Shown: positions 26,451 to 35,285, counted from the first letter of the stretch. The stretch is 48,652 nt of DNA from an uncultured Mollicutes bacterium (GCA_900540175.1 UQFG01000013.1:1-48652), one strand, 5' to 3'. Numbers and translations are program-made. The notes: generated by a model not told the origin, from the sequence alone.

Positions 26451-27145
26451 ATGCCTATGACAAATTTTCCTATTATTACGATGATGTGATGGCATCGCTT
26501 CGGTATGAATGGTGGCTTGATTTCATCAAGCCGTACGTAAAGCCTTCCGATCGAATTTTGGATTTGGCTTGCGGAAGCGGAACGTTTGCCATCTTACTGA
26601 GTCTTTCGGGATATCAAGCCGAAGGATTGGACTTATCGCCATCCATCATTGATTTGGCTCGGCAAAAAGCCAAAATCAATCATTTGACCATCCCGTTTTA
26701 CGTACAGGACATGACAACTTTTTCCATTGACCAAACTTTCGATTGCATTACCTGTTTTTTTGATTCCGTCAATTTTTTAAAAGAATCAACCGATCTTGAT
26801 CGCCTGTTTGAAACAGTTTACCGCCACTTAAAACCGAACGGTTATTTTATTTTCGATGTTTTTTCGAAAACCATGATGAACCGCTACAAACATTACCGCC
26901 GAAAAGAAGATTATCAAAGTTTCAAATTGGACTGGAAAACCAGCAAAATCGACGAACGGACGTTGAAGCACACGTTAGCCATCAAAGAAAACGATCAAAT
27001 CTATCGTGAAACCTATTATGAATATTACCATGAAATAAAAAACTTAAATCCAAATGGATTTAAGCTTATAAAAATCAGCGGCGATTTTAATGATCAATAT
27101 CAAAAAAACGATGAACGAATTTTAATGGTATTACAGCGTCTTTAA
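26447..27145 (+). CDS. Class I SAM-dependent methyltransferase
   Basis: A 232-residue Rossmann-fold methyltransferase. Motif I LDLACGSGTFAILLS binds S-adenosylmethionine and LDLSPSII with the acidic residue follows. MNAYDKFSYYYDDVM is the usual N-terminus of a Firmicute family found next to other housekeeping genes (YqeM-like). The substrate is unknown. The ATG shares bases with the rqcH stop (ATGA overlap) and AAGGTG is the ribosome site. Its end overlaps the convergent HPt gene by 15 bases. Confidence 0.88.
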   Translation: MNAYDKFSYYYDDVMASLRYEWWLDFIKPYVKPSDRILDLACGSGTFAILLSLSGYQAEGLDLSPSIIDLARQKAKINHLTIPFYVQDMTTFSIDQTFDCITCFFDSVNFLKESTDLDRLFETVYRHLKPNGYFIFDVFSKTMMNRYKHYRRKEDYQSFKLDWKTSKIDERTLKHTLAIKENDQIYRETYYEYYHEIKNLNPNGFKLIKISGDFNDQYQKNDERILMVLQRL

Positions 27146-27454
27146 CTCATTGTACGTCATTTCCAACGTTTTGAAGAAGGAATCAATATGTTCCTGAATC
27201 CAAAGTTCTTTTTTTAACGAGTCGACGGCAACGCTTGCCGCTTGGTAAAGCGCTTCGGCACCCAAATTAAGGGAAATGCCTTTTAAAGAATGAATATAAT
27301 TAAAGGCCGCGTTTTTATCTTTTGTTGCGTTGAGGGATTCATAATCGGACAAGAACTGCTGATAACTGTTTAAAAAGCTGTCCTTCACTCTTTGAAAGAT
27401 CAGTTCATTGCCCATTAAATAATCCATTGCTACTTTTTTATTCACAAGCACCAT
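27131..27454 (-). CDS. Orphan HPt (histidine phosphotransfer) protein
   Basis: A 107-residue four-helix bundle with the signature HSLKGISLNLG (H55 as phosphate acceptor). HPt proteins pass phosphate between receiver domains in phosphorelays. There is no kinase, receiver or response regulator gene nearby, so the partner is elsewhere in the genome. AGGAGG stands nine bases before the ATG. It is convergent with the methyltransferase gene and has its own promoter. Confidence 0.85.
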   Translation of the reverse strand: MVLVNKKVAMDYLMGNELIFQRVKDSFLNSYQQFLSDYESLNATKDKNAAFNYIHSLKGISLNLGAEALYQAASVAVDSLKKELWIQEHIDSFFKTLEMTYNELKTL

Positions 27455-27473
27455 ATTTTATTTCCTCCTTTTT

Positions 27474-27501
27474 AGTATATGATTCTACTATATACTTTCA
27501 A
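27474..27501 (-). promoter_or_regulatory. Promoter of the HPt gene
   Basis: Minus-strand TTGAAA (27496-27501), 16-bp spacer, TATACT (27474-27479). Confidence 0.55.
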
Positions 27502-27533
27502 AAGGAAATATTTTGTCGAAATATGAAAGCAGA

Positions 27534-28820
27534 TCAGAAATTTAGTTTTTCTTCGTCAGAAGGTGTCAAGGTATGGCTGTAAAACGATTTCACTGCCAAA
27601 ATCAGACTTTTTAAATCGGCACTGCCGGCTGTTTCAACTGCCGAATGCATGGCCAACTGAGCAAGTCCGATATCAACCGACGGAATGGATACTTGCGAAA
27701 CGGAAATGGCTCCCAATGTCGATCCGCCTACTATATCACTTCGATTGGCATTGAGTTGATAGTTGACACCGGCTTTTTGACATATTTTTTGAAAATACGC
27801 ACTGGATAAAGCACTGGTCGTATACGACCCTTTCGCCGCGTTTTTAATGACGATGCCCTCATTTAAATAACATGCGTTGTTCTCATCGTATTTAGATGGA
27901 TAATTCGGATGATATCCTTGGGCATTGTCGGCCGAAATCAAAAAGGAATTGGAAAGAAGACAAAGGTATTCTTCTTTGGTTTTGCCGATTGCAAGCGCAA
28001 TCCGCTCTAAGGTATCGGCTAAAAAAGTTCCGCCGGCTCCTTGCATCGTCGAGGAGCCGATTTCTTCATTGTCAAATAAAACGGCAACGTTGATTGCTGT
28101 TTGATTGTCGGCTTGTAAAAGTGCCTGTACCAACGCATAACTGCATTCCAAATTATCGATTTGCGGCGCCATGATCCACTCTTCATTCGGCCCCAAAAGC
28201 GTTCCTCTATCCAAAACAACCAAATATAAATCACCGGATAAAAGGGCGGATTCATCGGTTTTCAGTTCCTCGGCAAGCAATCGTTTCAAAGAAATGCCGC
28301 CGTTTGTCGAAAAAAGCGGTAACAGATCCGTTTGAGGATTCAAAGAAACACCCTCATTCACCCGACGGTTGTAATGAATGGGTAAATTCGGAATAACAGC
28401 CAGTGGGCGATCCAAGTACACCAATTTCGCACAAACACCCTCATCGGTATCAACTAGTACTCTGCCGGCAATTCCGAGCGGGCGATCCATCCATGTCGAA
28501 TAAATCGGTCCGCCGTAAACTTCCGTATTCAATACGCTGTATTTTGAACGATGCAGTTCAAAATTCGGTTTCAGTTTAAATGTCGGAGAATCTAAATGAG
28601 CCGCCGTAATATTGAATGAAACGGCATCTTGTTTCGGAATGGTAAAAGCACAAAGTGAAGACATATTCCGCCCGACAAAATATTTTCCGCCCGGTTTCAA
28701 CTGCCATTTCTTTTTTTCCGATAATTCAACGAAACCGGCAGCCCGTAATATTTCCTTGATTTTCCAGGCAGCATGAAATGCCGTCGGTGTTTCTTTTAAA
28801 AAATTCAAAAATTCTTTCAA
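27534..28820 (-). CDS. M18-family aminopeptidase
   Basis: A 428-residue dinuclear metallopeptidase of family M18 (aspartyl/leucyl aminopeptidase type), which trims N-terminal residues from peptides in the cytoplasm. Metal and catalytic motifs are AAHLDSP, FDNEEIGSSTMQGAGG with the acidic pair, ISADNAQGYHPNYPSKYDEN, and a C-terminal VDIGLAQLAMHSAVE with the last His. Translation starts from TTG at 28820, with GGAGG eight bases before it. Its gene follows the thioesterase gene by three bases and shares its promoter. Confidence 0.92.
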   Translation of the reverse strand: MKEFLNFLKETPTAFHAAWKIKEILRAAGFVELSEKKKWQLKPGGKYFVGRNMSSLCAFTIPKQDAVSFNITAAHLDSPTFKLKPNFELHRSKYSVLNTEVYGGPIYSTWMDRPLGIAGRVLVDTDEGVCAKLVYLDRPLAVIPNLPIHYNRRVNEGVSLNPQTDLLPLFSTNGGISLKRLLAEELKTDESALLSGDLYLVVLDRGTLLGPNEEWIMAPQIDNLECSYALVQALLQADNQTAINVAVLFDNEEIGSSTMQGAGGTFLADTLERIALAIGKTKEEYLCLLSNSFLISADNAQGYHPNYPSKYDENNACYLNEGIVIKNAAKGSYTTSALSSAYFQKICQKAGVNYQLNANRSDIVGGSTLGAISVSQVSIPSVDIGLAQLAMHSAVETAGSADLKSLILAVKSFYSHTLTPSDEEKLNF

Positions 28821-28823
28821 TTT

Positions 28824-29558
28824 TTATTCCTCCAATTCTACTTTGCATTCAAACGACCGGTGCTCTGCGACTGTTCCCACAAAACAAACCTCGTTGGGAG
28901 CGGTAAAACCATACGATACATGCAACGTTTCTCCCACTTTAGTTTCTTTGATGAACGCAAACGCTACTTTTTTGAAATACGCATTCGGATAACGTGTTGT
29001 AAAATGACGGTAAATCATGCCGATATACCGGGCATTATTCATATGGCCGTTATGATCCAAGTCATCATACACAACCTGATAAGAAAACTGTTCGTTTAAT
29101 TTTGATGTATCCAGTTGCAGCGCTCTTGGCGTTTGAAAAGGATAATTCGTAAAATCGTAATAAGTCCCTTCAAATTCAATCGAAGATGCCCGAACAGGTC
29201 TACGACTTTCACTGTCAATGACAATCCAATTGGAAATGCCTTTAACAAGCGGGCGATTCGCTTGATCGACCATTAAAAACTCCCTTTCAAACTCGATTCG
29301 GTGTTTTGGTTTCGGCCAAGTAATCACTTTCACGTCGGCTAAATAGGGCGGTTGATTGAGGATTTCGATTTCTTCATATAATATAACCCAGGCTCGATGA
29401 TCCGCCAAACATTGCCGATAACCGATTCCAAGTTCTTCCGCATGCAAACCGGCTATATCCTGAAACAGATCAAATACGCTTTGCGGTTTGATTCGATCCT
29501 GTTGATCGACATCTTTAGTCTGGATAAAAAAAGCCATTTCTTTTTTTAGTATTCCCAT
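28824..29558 (-). CDS. Acyl-ACP thioesterase (FatA/PF01643 type)
   Basis: A 244-residue double hot-dog enzyme that releases fatty acids from acyl carrier protein. The first hot-dog has FDLFQDIAGLHAEELGIG and WVILYEEIEI; the second has the characteristic NGHMNNARYIG with catalytic-type Asn and His. Bacterial members are common in anaerobic Firmicutes. GGAGG stands before the ATG. It is the first gene of a two-gene unit with the M18 peptidase. Confidence 0.88.
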   Translation of the reverse strand: MGILKKEMAFFIQTKDVDQQDRIKPQSVFDLFQDIAGLHAEELGIGYRQCLADHRAWVILYEEIEILNQPPYLADVKVITWPKPKHRIEFEREFLMVDQANRPLVKGISNWIVIDSESRRPVRASSIEFEGTYYDFTNYPFQTPRALQLDTSKLNEQFSYQVVYDDLDHNGHMNNARYIGMIYRHFTTRYPNAYFKKVAFAFIKETKVGETLHVSYGFTAPNEVCFVGTVAEHRSFECKVELEE

Positions 29559-29580
29559 GATAAAACCTCCTTATTTTATA

Positions 29581-29609
29581 ATTGTATCATAAAATAAAAG
29601 AAAAGTTAA
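29581..29609 (-). promoter_or_regulatory. Promoter of the thioesterase gene
   Basis: Minus-strand TTAACT (29604-29609), 17-bp spacer, TACAAT (29581-29586) with an extended TGA before it. It lies between the start codon and the upstream hairpin. Confidence 0.55.
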
Positions 29610-29621
29610 AACCTTTATAAA

Positions 29622-29658
29622 TAAAAAAAAATCAATTGAGGACAAGTCCTGAATTGAT
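29622..29658 (-). terminator. Terminator hairpin immediately after a promoter
   Basis: A 13-bp stem with one mismatch (29631-29658) is followed on the minus strand by nine T residues. No gene on that strand lies upstream of it; the consensus promoter at 29665-29693 starts transcription right at the hairpin's first base. Confidence 0.85.
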
Positions 29659-29664
29659 GTTCTT

Positions 29665-29693
29665 ATTATAGTTTTTTTCTTTTATCCTGTCAA
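29665..29693 (-). promoter_or_regulatory. Consensus promoter firing into a terminator
   Basis: Minus-strand TTGACA (29688-29693), exactly 17 bp, TATAAT (29665-29670). The predicted start (about 29658) coincides with the 5' edge of the terminator hairpin, giving a predicted RNA of ~36 nt. The thioesterase gene lies ~60 bases further on. Confidence 0.75.
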
Positions 29694-29753
29694 CTGAATC
29701 CACGATGAAAACGTGTCCAATCGATTTTTTTCATAGGAAAAAGCCAAAATTTG

Positions 29754-29762
29754 TGCTACAAT
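29754..29762 (+). promoter_or_regulatory. Extended -10 promoter of hslO
   Basis: Plus-strand TGCTACAAT (TG at 29754-29755, -10 box 29757-29762) 21 bases before the start codon; no good -35 box. Confidence 0.5.
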
Positions 29763-29783
29763 GACACTGAAGGTGAAAATCAA

Positions 29784-30659
29784 ATGAAAAGTTATTTACA
29801 AAAAGCATATTGCATGAACCAAACGGTACGGATTTATGCCGCCATTACAACCGATCTTGCCAATGAGGCAATGAGCATTCACCACTTATGGCCGACTTCG
29901 GCAGCGGCTTTATCCCGCGTTTTAACGATTGCGGCCATTATGTCGTGTACTTATAAAGCCGGAGAATACTTAAATATCAACATCCGCGGAAACGGACCCG
30001 TCTGCCCCATTACCGTCGAAGCTACTGACGGAAAAGTTCGGGGGTTTGTTCATAATCCGGGTGTTTATCTTAAAGACCGAAGCGGTAAAATCGTTGTCAA
30101 AGACGGCGTCGGCAACGACGGTTTGATCGAAGTGATTAAAGATCTGCATTTACGCGAACCGTTTTCTTCGACAAGTCAACTGATAAGCGGTGAAATTGCG
30201 GAAGATTTCACGTATTATTTCGCTCAATCCGAACAAATTCCGTCGGCTGTCGGATTGGGTGAATCGTTTAACTCGGATGCGTCGATAAGAGCTTGCGGTG
30301 GATTTTTAATTCAAATTATGCCCGGATGCAGCGATGAATCGATTACCAAATTAGAACAAAAACTAAAAAATTTAAAAAGTTGTGCCAAAATGATCGAAGA
30401 AGGCTATACAGCTATAGATATCATCCGTGAAATTACCGACGGTGATTATCAACTTTTGGAAACCAAAGAACTGTCGTATTGTTGTCCTTGTAGTAAAAGC
30501 CGTTTCAGAAACAGTTTAAAACTTCTCGGTCAAGAAGAACTCAAAGACATACTTAAAACCGATCATCATGCTTCGATCACATGCCAGTTCTGCGGTTCGC
30601 ACTATGAATTCGATGAAACGGAATTAACGGAAATGCTAAACGAACTGAAAGCCAACTGA
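29784..30659 (+). CDS. hslO: Redox-regulated chaperone Hsp33
   Basis: A 291-residue holdase that is switched on by oxidation and protects unfolding proteins. The C-terminal zinc site is CPC (after KELSYC) and CQFCG, the CxC/CxxC set whose thiols sense peroxide. The N-terminal domain is complete. AAGGTG before ATG 29784 sets the start; an earlier in-frame ATG at 29751 has no site. Its gene is monocistronic, with a terminator after it. Confidence 0.95.
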   Translation: MKSYLQKAYCMNQTVRIYAAITTDLANEAMSIHHLWPTSAAALSRVLTIAAIMSCTYKAGEYLNINIRGNGPVCPITVEATDGKVRGFVHNPGVYLKDRSGKIVVKDGVGNDGLIEVIKDLHLREPFSSTSQLISGEIAEDFTYYFAQSEQIPSAVGLGESFNSDASIRACGGFLIQIMPGCSDESITKLEQKLKNLKSCAKMIEEGYTAIDIIREITDGDYQLLETKELSYCCPCSKSRFRNSLKLLGQEELKDILKTDHHASITCQFCGSHYEFDETELTEMLNELKAN

Positions 30660-30674
30660 TTGATCGTTTAAAAC

Positions 30675-30707
30675 AAAATCACAGTCTTTACGGACTGTGA
30701 TTTTTTA
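30675..30707. terminator. Bidirectional terminator
   Basis: The arms AATCACAGTC (30677-30686) and GACTGTGATT (30693-30702), with T residues on both sides, serve hslO and the convergent 30705 gene. Confidence 0.85.
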
Positions 30708-31298
30708 TTCAAACAACAATAAAACCTTTTCAGTATAATCTTGAATTCCATCCTGTACCAGTCTGGAAAAAGCGCGAACCAGATAATGGTTTTTCAGTCG
30801 GTATTGAACACATTCGTAAAAATAATTGTATAAAATCAGACCGATTTCTTTTTTGGTTTTAAAAATCGTGGATTGATTTTCTAGTTCTTGTTTCAATTCC
30901 GCCAAAATCTCTTTTTGTCGATCGGTCAATTCCGATTGAACCAAACCGCTGACTTCTTCTGAAAACACATCGTTTAATATAGCATATTCTGCCGGATAAT
31001 ACGAATACGTATATTGCTTTCCTTCTTTTTCTACCGTTTTGGAAGATGCTTCCAAAACAGATGTAATCACGTATAATTCAGGATCGTCCGGAATCCCAAC
31101 CAAAGTATGGATTTCAACATCTTCTAAATCGGTAAATAATATTTTATTTTCTTCCAGCCATCCTTTTTTTTGCAAAAATCCATACGAATTTGGCTTGCTG
31201 TAAATAGAAACCGAAACCGTATCTTTCCATAGATAATAAGATTTCAATCCTTTTTCTTTCCATTCTTTCATTTTTTGCATCATATCTTTAATCGACAT
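30705..31298 (-). CDS. Hypothetical protein, 197 residues
   Basis: A soluble alpha/beta protein I do not recognise. Its C-terminal half (about 115-190) is mostly helical. AGGAGG precedes the ATG and only two bases separate it from the recQ stop, so the two genes form one transcription unit. A DNA-related function is possible by context only. Confidence 0.72.
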   Translation of the reverse strand: MSIKDMMQKMKEWKEKGLKSYYLWKDTVSVSIYSKPNSYGFLQKKGWLEENKILFTDLEDVEIHTLVGIPDDPELYVITSVLEASSKTVEKEGKQYTYSYYPAEYAILNDVFSEEVSGLVQSELTDRQKEILAELKQELENQSTIFKTKKEIGLILYNYFYECVQYRLKNHYLVRAFSRLVQDGIQDYTEKVLLLFE

Positions 31299-31300
31299 AG

Positions 31301-32527
31301 TTACGACCTCCTTTTTACTATATTATAAACCCAACCACCCTTTCGTGCAAGGAATCCTTTCGTACAGCGATCGCAAGAACAACCGCAGCGCGCTATTTTT
31401 TCACCGAAATAAGACGCCAACCACTGATGACGACACTGTTTACTTAAGCAATAATCGACTACGTCATCTCTAAAACAAGTCTGTTTTTGATCGGACTGTT
31501 TCAAAAAATAATCGGATATCTTTAAATCATCAAAATTAAAAAAAGTAATTCCAACCCCAAAGACATGATCTCTGGAGGCACGACCCAACTGTTGCAGCAA
31601 ATCTTCGATACAAACGGGAAGTTGATACTGAATGACATAACGAATATCCGGAATGTCAATCCCCATACCAAACGCGTTCGTACAAACCATAATGGTTTTT
31701 CGACCGGTTTGAAATTCTTCTTGGTGTTCTTTCTTTTCTTTCGATGACAAATTACCGTGATAAAACGTACAGGAAAAACCGTCTTGTTTCAGTAAATACG
31801 CCAGTTCTTCCGTCGTTTTGATCGTCAAACAATAAATCAAAACTTTTTGATCGGTCATCTGTTTCAGCAATTTCCAAAGCAACTGCTTTTTTTGCGTGGT
31901 GTATTTAACACCGTAAAACAAATCCGGCCGATCCATACTCATATTGAAAATAGCCGGTGAAGTCAGTTGTAAATACTCGATTATTTTTTCTTTAGTTCGA
32001 TCGGTCGCCGTTGCCGTTAAAGCCAAAAGGCGCGGTCTTGGCTGAAAGCATGAAATAAAATCGCAGATGGTCAAAAAACTTTTTCTGAACGATTCACCCC
32101 ATAACAGGGTATGTGCCTCATCCACTACAATGAGTGAAACCTGTTTTCCTTTTAAAAGACGGATAAAACTTTCCTGTTGCAGGCGTTCCGGAGCAACATA
32201 CAATAGTTTGATCTGATTTCGTTCGATCTTCCGTACGACTTCCCGTTTTTGGGTTTGCGGTACAGCCGAATGAATAGCCGCAGCGGAAATTCCTTTTTCA
32301 ATTAAACTTTGTACTTGGTCTTCCATCAAAGCAATCAAAGGAGAAATCACGATCGTCAACCCCTCCAACAACAAAGCCGGAATTTGAAATAAAAGCGATT
32401 TTCCAAACCCCGTGGGAAGAAATGCCATACAGTCCTTTCCTTGTAAAATCGTCTCAATCAATTCGCGTTGATTGGGTCTAAAGGCATCATACCCATAATA
32501 TTTTTTCAATATCTCCTGTAATCTCAT
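31301..32527 (-). CDS. RecQ-family ATP-dependent DNA helicase, short form
   Basis: A 408-residue superfamily-2 helicase: FRPNQRE (motif 0), PTGFGKS (Walker A), VVDEAH (motif II), TATAT (motif III), and helicase motifs V and VI (GMGIDIPDIRYVI, QLGRASRD). A C-terminal cysteine cluster (CRHQWLASYFG, then CGCSCDRC) is the RecQ zinc-binding subdomain. The winged-helix and HRDC domains of long RecQ are missing, as in RecS/YpbC-type proteins. It would unwind DNA in recombination or fork repair. Confidence 0.9.
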   Translation of the reverse strand: MRLQEILKKYYGYDAFRPNQRELIETILQGKDCMAFLPTGFGKSLLFQIPALLLEGLTIVISPLIALMEDQVQSLIEKGISAAAIHSAVPQTQKREVVRKIERNQIKLLYVAPERLQQESFIRLLKGKQVSLIVVDEAHTLLWGESFRKSFLTICDFISCFQPRPRLLALTATATDRTKEKIIEYLQLTSPAIFNMSMDRPDLFYGVKYTTQKKQLLWKLLKQMTDQKVLIYCLTIKTTEELAYLLKQDGFSCTFYHGNLSSKEKKEHQEEFQTGRKTIMVCTNAFGMGIDIPDIRYVIQYQLPVCIEDLLQQLGRASRDHVFGVGITFFNFDDLKISDYFLKQSDQKQTCFRDDVVDYCLSKQCRHQWLASYFGEKIARCGCSCDRCTKGFLARKGGWVYNIVKRRS

Positions 32528-32599
32528 TCAATCCCCCTTTTTAAGGATAACATGTTTCTTTAACCTTAAAAACGATTTTTTTATTGGATAAAATATTGA

Positions 32600-32631
32600 A
32601 AAAATGAAAACACCTTCTGTTTAGAAGGTGT
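32600..32631 (-). terminator. Terminator after galE
   Basis: Arms ACACCTTCT and AGAAGGTGT with a minus-strand T-rich tail overlap the galE stop codon. Confidence 0.85.
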
Positions 32632-33650
32632 CAGTTCGAAGCATACCCATTCGGATTTTGTTTTTGAAAATTCCAAGCATCCCGGCACATATCCTCTAGT
32701 GAATAACGGGCTTTAAATCCCAATTCCCGTTCTGCTTTCGTACAAGAAGCATAGCATTCGGCCACATCGCCCGACCGACGCGGTTTAAATTCAAACGGAA
32801 TCGGCTTTCCAACCGCTTTTTCCATCGCTTTTAAAACATCCAGTACCGAAGAACCTTTTCCCGTTCCCAAGTTATACGTAACCAGACCGCAATCGGAATC
32901 CAATTTTTTCAAAGCCAAGATATGGCCTTCTGCCAAATCGCAGACATGAATATAGTCGCGGATGCAAGTTCCGTCCGAAGTCGGATAATCATTTCCGAAA
33001 ATACCCAATTTTTCCAATTTACCGACGGCCACTTGCGTAATATACGGTACTAAATTATTCGGGATTCCGTTTGGATCTTCGCCTATTTTCCCGGAAGGAT
33101 GGGCTCCGATCGGATTAAAATACCGCAATAAAGCAATGTTAAAGGATGGGTTTGCTTTTGAAAAATCTCGTAAAATATCTTCGATCATCAATTTAGTCCT
33201 GCCATACGGATTGGACACATGCAAATCGAAATCCTCGTAAATCGGTACGCTTTTCGGATCGCCGTAAACCGTAGCCGAGGAAGAAAAAATCAAATTCTTC
33301 ACTTGATAAGTTTGCATCAAAGACAGTAAATTGAGCATGCTGATCAAATTATTCTGATAATACGACAGCGGTTTCAAAACGGATTCTCCGACTGCTTTTA
33401 ATCCCGCAAAATGGATCACAGCATCAATTTTGTTTTCTTTAAAAACTTGTTCAAACTTTTCTTTATCTAGGCAATCGTAAGGATACATCACAACCGACCG
33501 ATGAGTCAATTCTTCAACCCGTCTAATGGACTCTTTGCTTGAATTGGAAAAGTTGTCAATTACGACAACACGATAGTTTTGTTCCAGTAGTAAAAGAACG
33601 GTATGGGAGCCGATATAACCTGCTCCGCCAGTTACCAATATTGTTTTCAT
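32631..33650 (-). CDS. galE: UDP-glucose 4-epimerase
   Basis: A 339-residue extended SDR that interconverts UDP-glucose and UDP-galactose. NAD loop TGGAGYIGSH at the N-terminus, catalytic Ser in FSSSATVYGD, then YGRTK with Tyr and Lys, and the sugar loop LRYFNPIGAHPSG are complete. ATG 33650 is preceded by GGAGTG. It has its own promoter and terminator, so it is a single-gene unit. It follows the ribosomal block where rpoB would be expected. Confidence 0.93.
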   Translation of the reverse strand: MKTILVTGGAGYIGSHTVLLLLEQNYRVVVIDNFSNSSKESIRRVEELTHRSVVMYPYDCLDKEKFEQVFKENKIDAVIHFAGLKAVGESVLKPLSYYQNNLISMLNLLSLMQTYQVKNLIFSSSATVYGDPKSVPIYEDFDLHVSNPYGRTKLMIEDILRDFSKANPSFNIALLRYFNPIGAHPSGKIGEDPNGIPNNLVPYITQVAVGKLEKLGIFGNDYPTSDGTCIRDYIHVCDLAEGHILALKKLDSDCGLVTYNLGTGKGSSVLDVLKAMEKAVGKPIPFEFKPRRSGDVAECYASCTKAERELGFKARYSLEDMCRDAWNFQKQNPNGYASN

Positions 33651-33674
33651 TTTCTTCACTCCATTCGTTCTCTT

Positions 33675-33703
33675 ATTATATCATTTTACCCATTTTTCGT
33701 CAA
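33675..33703 (-). promoter_or_regulatory. Promoter of galE
   Basis: Minus-strand TTGACG (33698-33703), 17-bp spacer, TATAAT (33675-33680) with an extended TGA. Confidence 0.8.
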
Positions 33704-33719
33704 TTTTTACCTTTTCAAA

Positions 33720-34334
33720 TCAATCCGCTTTGTTTTTAACGGCCTTTAAAATATAATATCCTTTATCTCGTGCGACAATTTCACAGTTTTGGAAACGCTC
33801 TTTGATATAATCGTAAGAAGACGGAGCCCCTTGTTTTTTTTGAATCACAACCCATAGTTCGCCACCGGGAAGAAGGCGCTTGAAGGCTCCGTCGTAAATG
33901 GCATAAACCACGTTCTTTCCGGCTCGAATCGGCGGATTGGTCACAATGGATGCAAAACGAAGGTCTGTCGGCAAGGCATCATAAAGATCTCCGTTTAAAA
34001 CCGTAACAGGTACTTGATTAACAGAAACATTTTTCAAAGCCAAACGATAAGCCCGCTGATTCACTTCACAACAATAAACGTCTTTGGAAAAAAGACGAGC
34101 CAAAACAATCCCGATCGGTCCATATCCGGCGCCCATATCCAAATACGGACCTTCCAACGGAGTTGGTATAAAAGCTTTCAATAACGCATAGGAGCCGTAA
34201 TCGATATATTTTTTGGAAAAAACACCGTCATCGGTATGAAAGATAAAATGCTCGTTTCGAAAATCAAACTCAAAGGAGGAAGGATTGGAATCCAGTTGAT
34301 CTTGATTCGGCGAATAATAATGCAACGTCTTCAT
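33720..34334 (-). CDS. RsmC/YbxB-like class I methyltransferase
   Basis: A 204-residue methyltransferase of the RsmC type (16S rRNA guanine-N2). SAM motif LDMGAGYGPIGIVLA and the catalytic NPPIRAGK motif (NPP-x type) are clear. In B. subtilis the orthologue ybxB lies between rplL and rpoB; the same place after rplL here supports the assignment. AAGGAG precedes the ATG. A terminator lies between rplL and this gene, so it is expressed by read-through or from a weak promoter I cannot see. Confidence 0.88.
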   Translation of the reverse strand: MKTLHYYSPNQDQLDSNPSSFEFDFRNEHFIFHTDDGVFSKKYIDYGSYALLKAFIPTPLEGPYLDMGAGYGPIGIVLARLFSKDVYCCEVNQRAYRLALKNVSVNQVPVTVLNGDLYDALPTDLRFASIVTNPPIRAGKNVVYAIYDGAFKRLLPGGELWVVIQKKQGAPSSYDYIKERFQNCEIVARDKGYYILKAVKNKAD

Positions 34335-34345
34335 AAAAACTCCTT

Positions 34346-34377
34346 TTAAAAAAACAGACCTGAGAAGTTCTCAGGTC
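34346..34377 (-). terminator. Terminator after rplL
   Basis: The arms GACCTGAGAA and TTCTCAGGTC (34357-34377) are followed on the minus strand by CTG and a run of T residues. Confidence 0.85.
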
Positions 34378-34392
34378 CTTTTTCAAACAAAA

Positions 34393-34767
34393 TTACTTAA
34401 TTTCTACTGTTGCGCCGGCAGCTTCTAATTTTGCTTTTAATTCTTCAGCTTCTGCTTTGGAAACTTTTTCTTTAACCGGTTTCGGTGCGCCGTCTACTAA
34501 GTCTTTGGATTCTTTTAATCCTAAACCTGTTACTTCTTTAACGACTTTGATAACGCCTAATTTTGCAGCACCTGCATTTGCTAAGATTACATCAAATTCA
34601 GTTTGTTCAGCAGCAGCTTCCTGAGCAGCACCGGCAGCCGGAGCAGCAGCAACCGCAGTCGGATCGATACCGAATTCTTCTTTCATAGCATCTACTAATT
34701 CTTTGATTTCAAGAATAGTCATTTCCTTTAATGATTCGATGAATACTTCTTTAGTTAATTTAGCCAT
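34393..34767 (-). CDS. rplL: 50S ribosomal protein L7/L12
   Basis: A 124-residue stalk protein with an N-terminal dimer domain, an Ala-rich hinge (about 40-55) and the conserved C-terminal domain (EFDVIL, then [22 protein letters not shown]). It forms the factor-binding stalk with L10. It follows rplJ by 26 bases. Confidence 0.97.
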   Translation of the reverse strand: MAKLTKEVFIESLKEMTILEIKELVDAMKEEFGIDPTAVAAAPAAGAAQEAAAEQTEFDVILANAGAAKLGVIKVVKEVTGLGLKESKDLVDGAPKPVKEKVSKAEAEELKAKLEAAGATVEIK

Positions 34768-34793
34768 TTTCTTTTTCCTCCGTTATTATAAAA

Positions 34794-35285
34794 TTAAGCT
34801 TCTTGACCTTTTTCAACTAACATGTTCAAGCCAATTGCCAATTGACTGACAGTGCCTAACATACCTGCAGCCAACTGAGTTAATAATGTTTCGTAAGACG
34901 GTAACATCGATAATGTCTTCAACTGTTCGAACGAATAAATATCGCCGTCTACAACACCTTTGATCACTTCGATCTTATCGTTTTGACCTGCTGTTTTGAA
35001 CAATTGTTTGGCAGGAGCGACAAGATCGTCTTTTGAAAACGCAATTGCTACCGGTCCGACAAACGCATCTTCCAAATCATATCCGCATTCTTTAGCGGCA
35101 CGACGGGAAATGTTGTTTTTAATAACCGCAATTTCACAACCGTCCGCACGCATGTTTCTACGCAGTTGTTGGAAAGCCTCTACGGTCAAACCTTGGTATT
35201 TAAAAGCAACCACGGCAGCCGAATTCTTCATTTTCTCGGCCAATTGAGCAACTTCGTTTTGTTTTTGTAACAAACTTTCTTTCAT
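34794..35285 (-). CDS. rplJ: 50S ribosomal protein L10
   Basis: A 163-residue L10 with the N-terminal rRNA-binding part (KNSAAVVAFKYQGLTVEAFQQLRRNMR) and the C-terminal helix that holds L7/L12 dimers. GGAGG stands before the ATG. It is controlled by the L10 leader just upstream. Confidence 0.96.
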   Translation of the reverse strand: MKESLLQKQNEVAQLAEKMKNSAAVVAFKYQGLTVEAFQQLRRNMRADGCEIAVIKNNISRRAAKECGYDLEDAFVGPVAIAFSKDDLVAPAKQLFKTAGQNDKIEVIKGVVDGDIYSFEQLKTLSMLPSYETLLTQLAAGMLGTVSQLAIGLNMLVEKGQEA

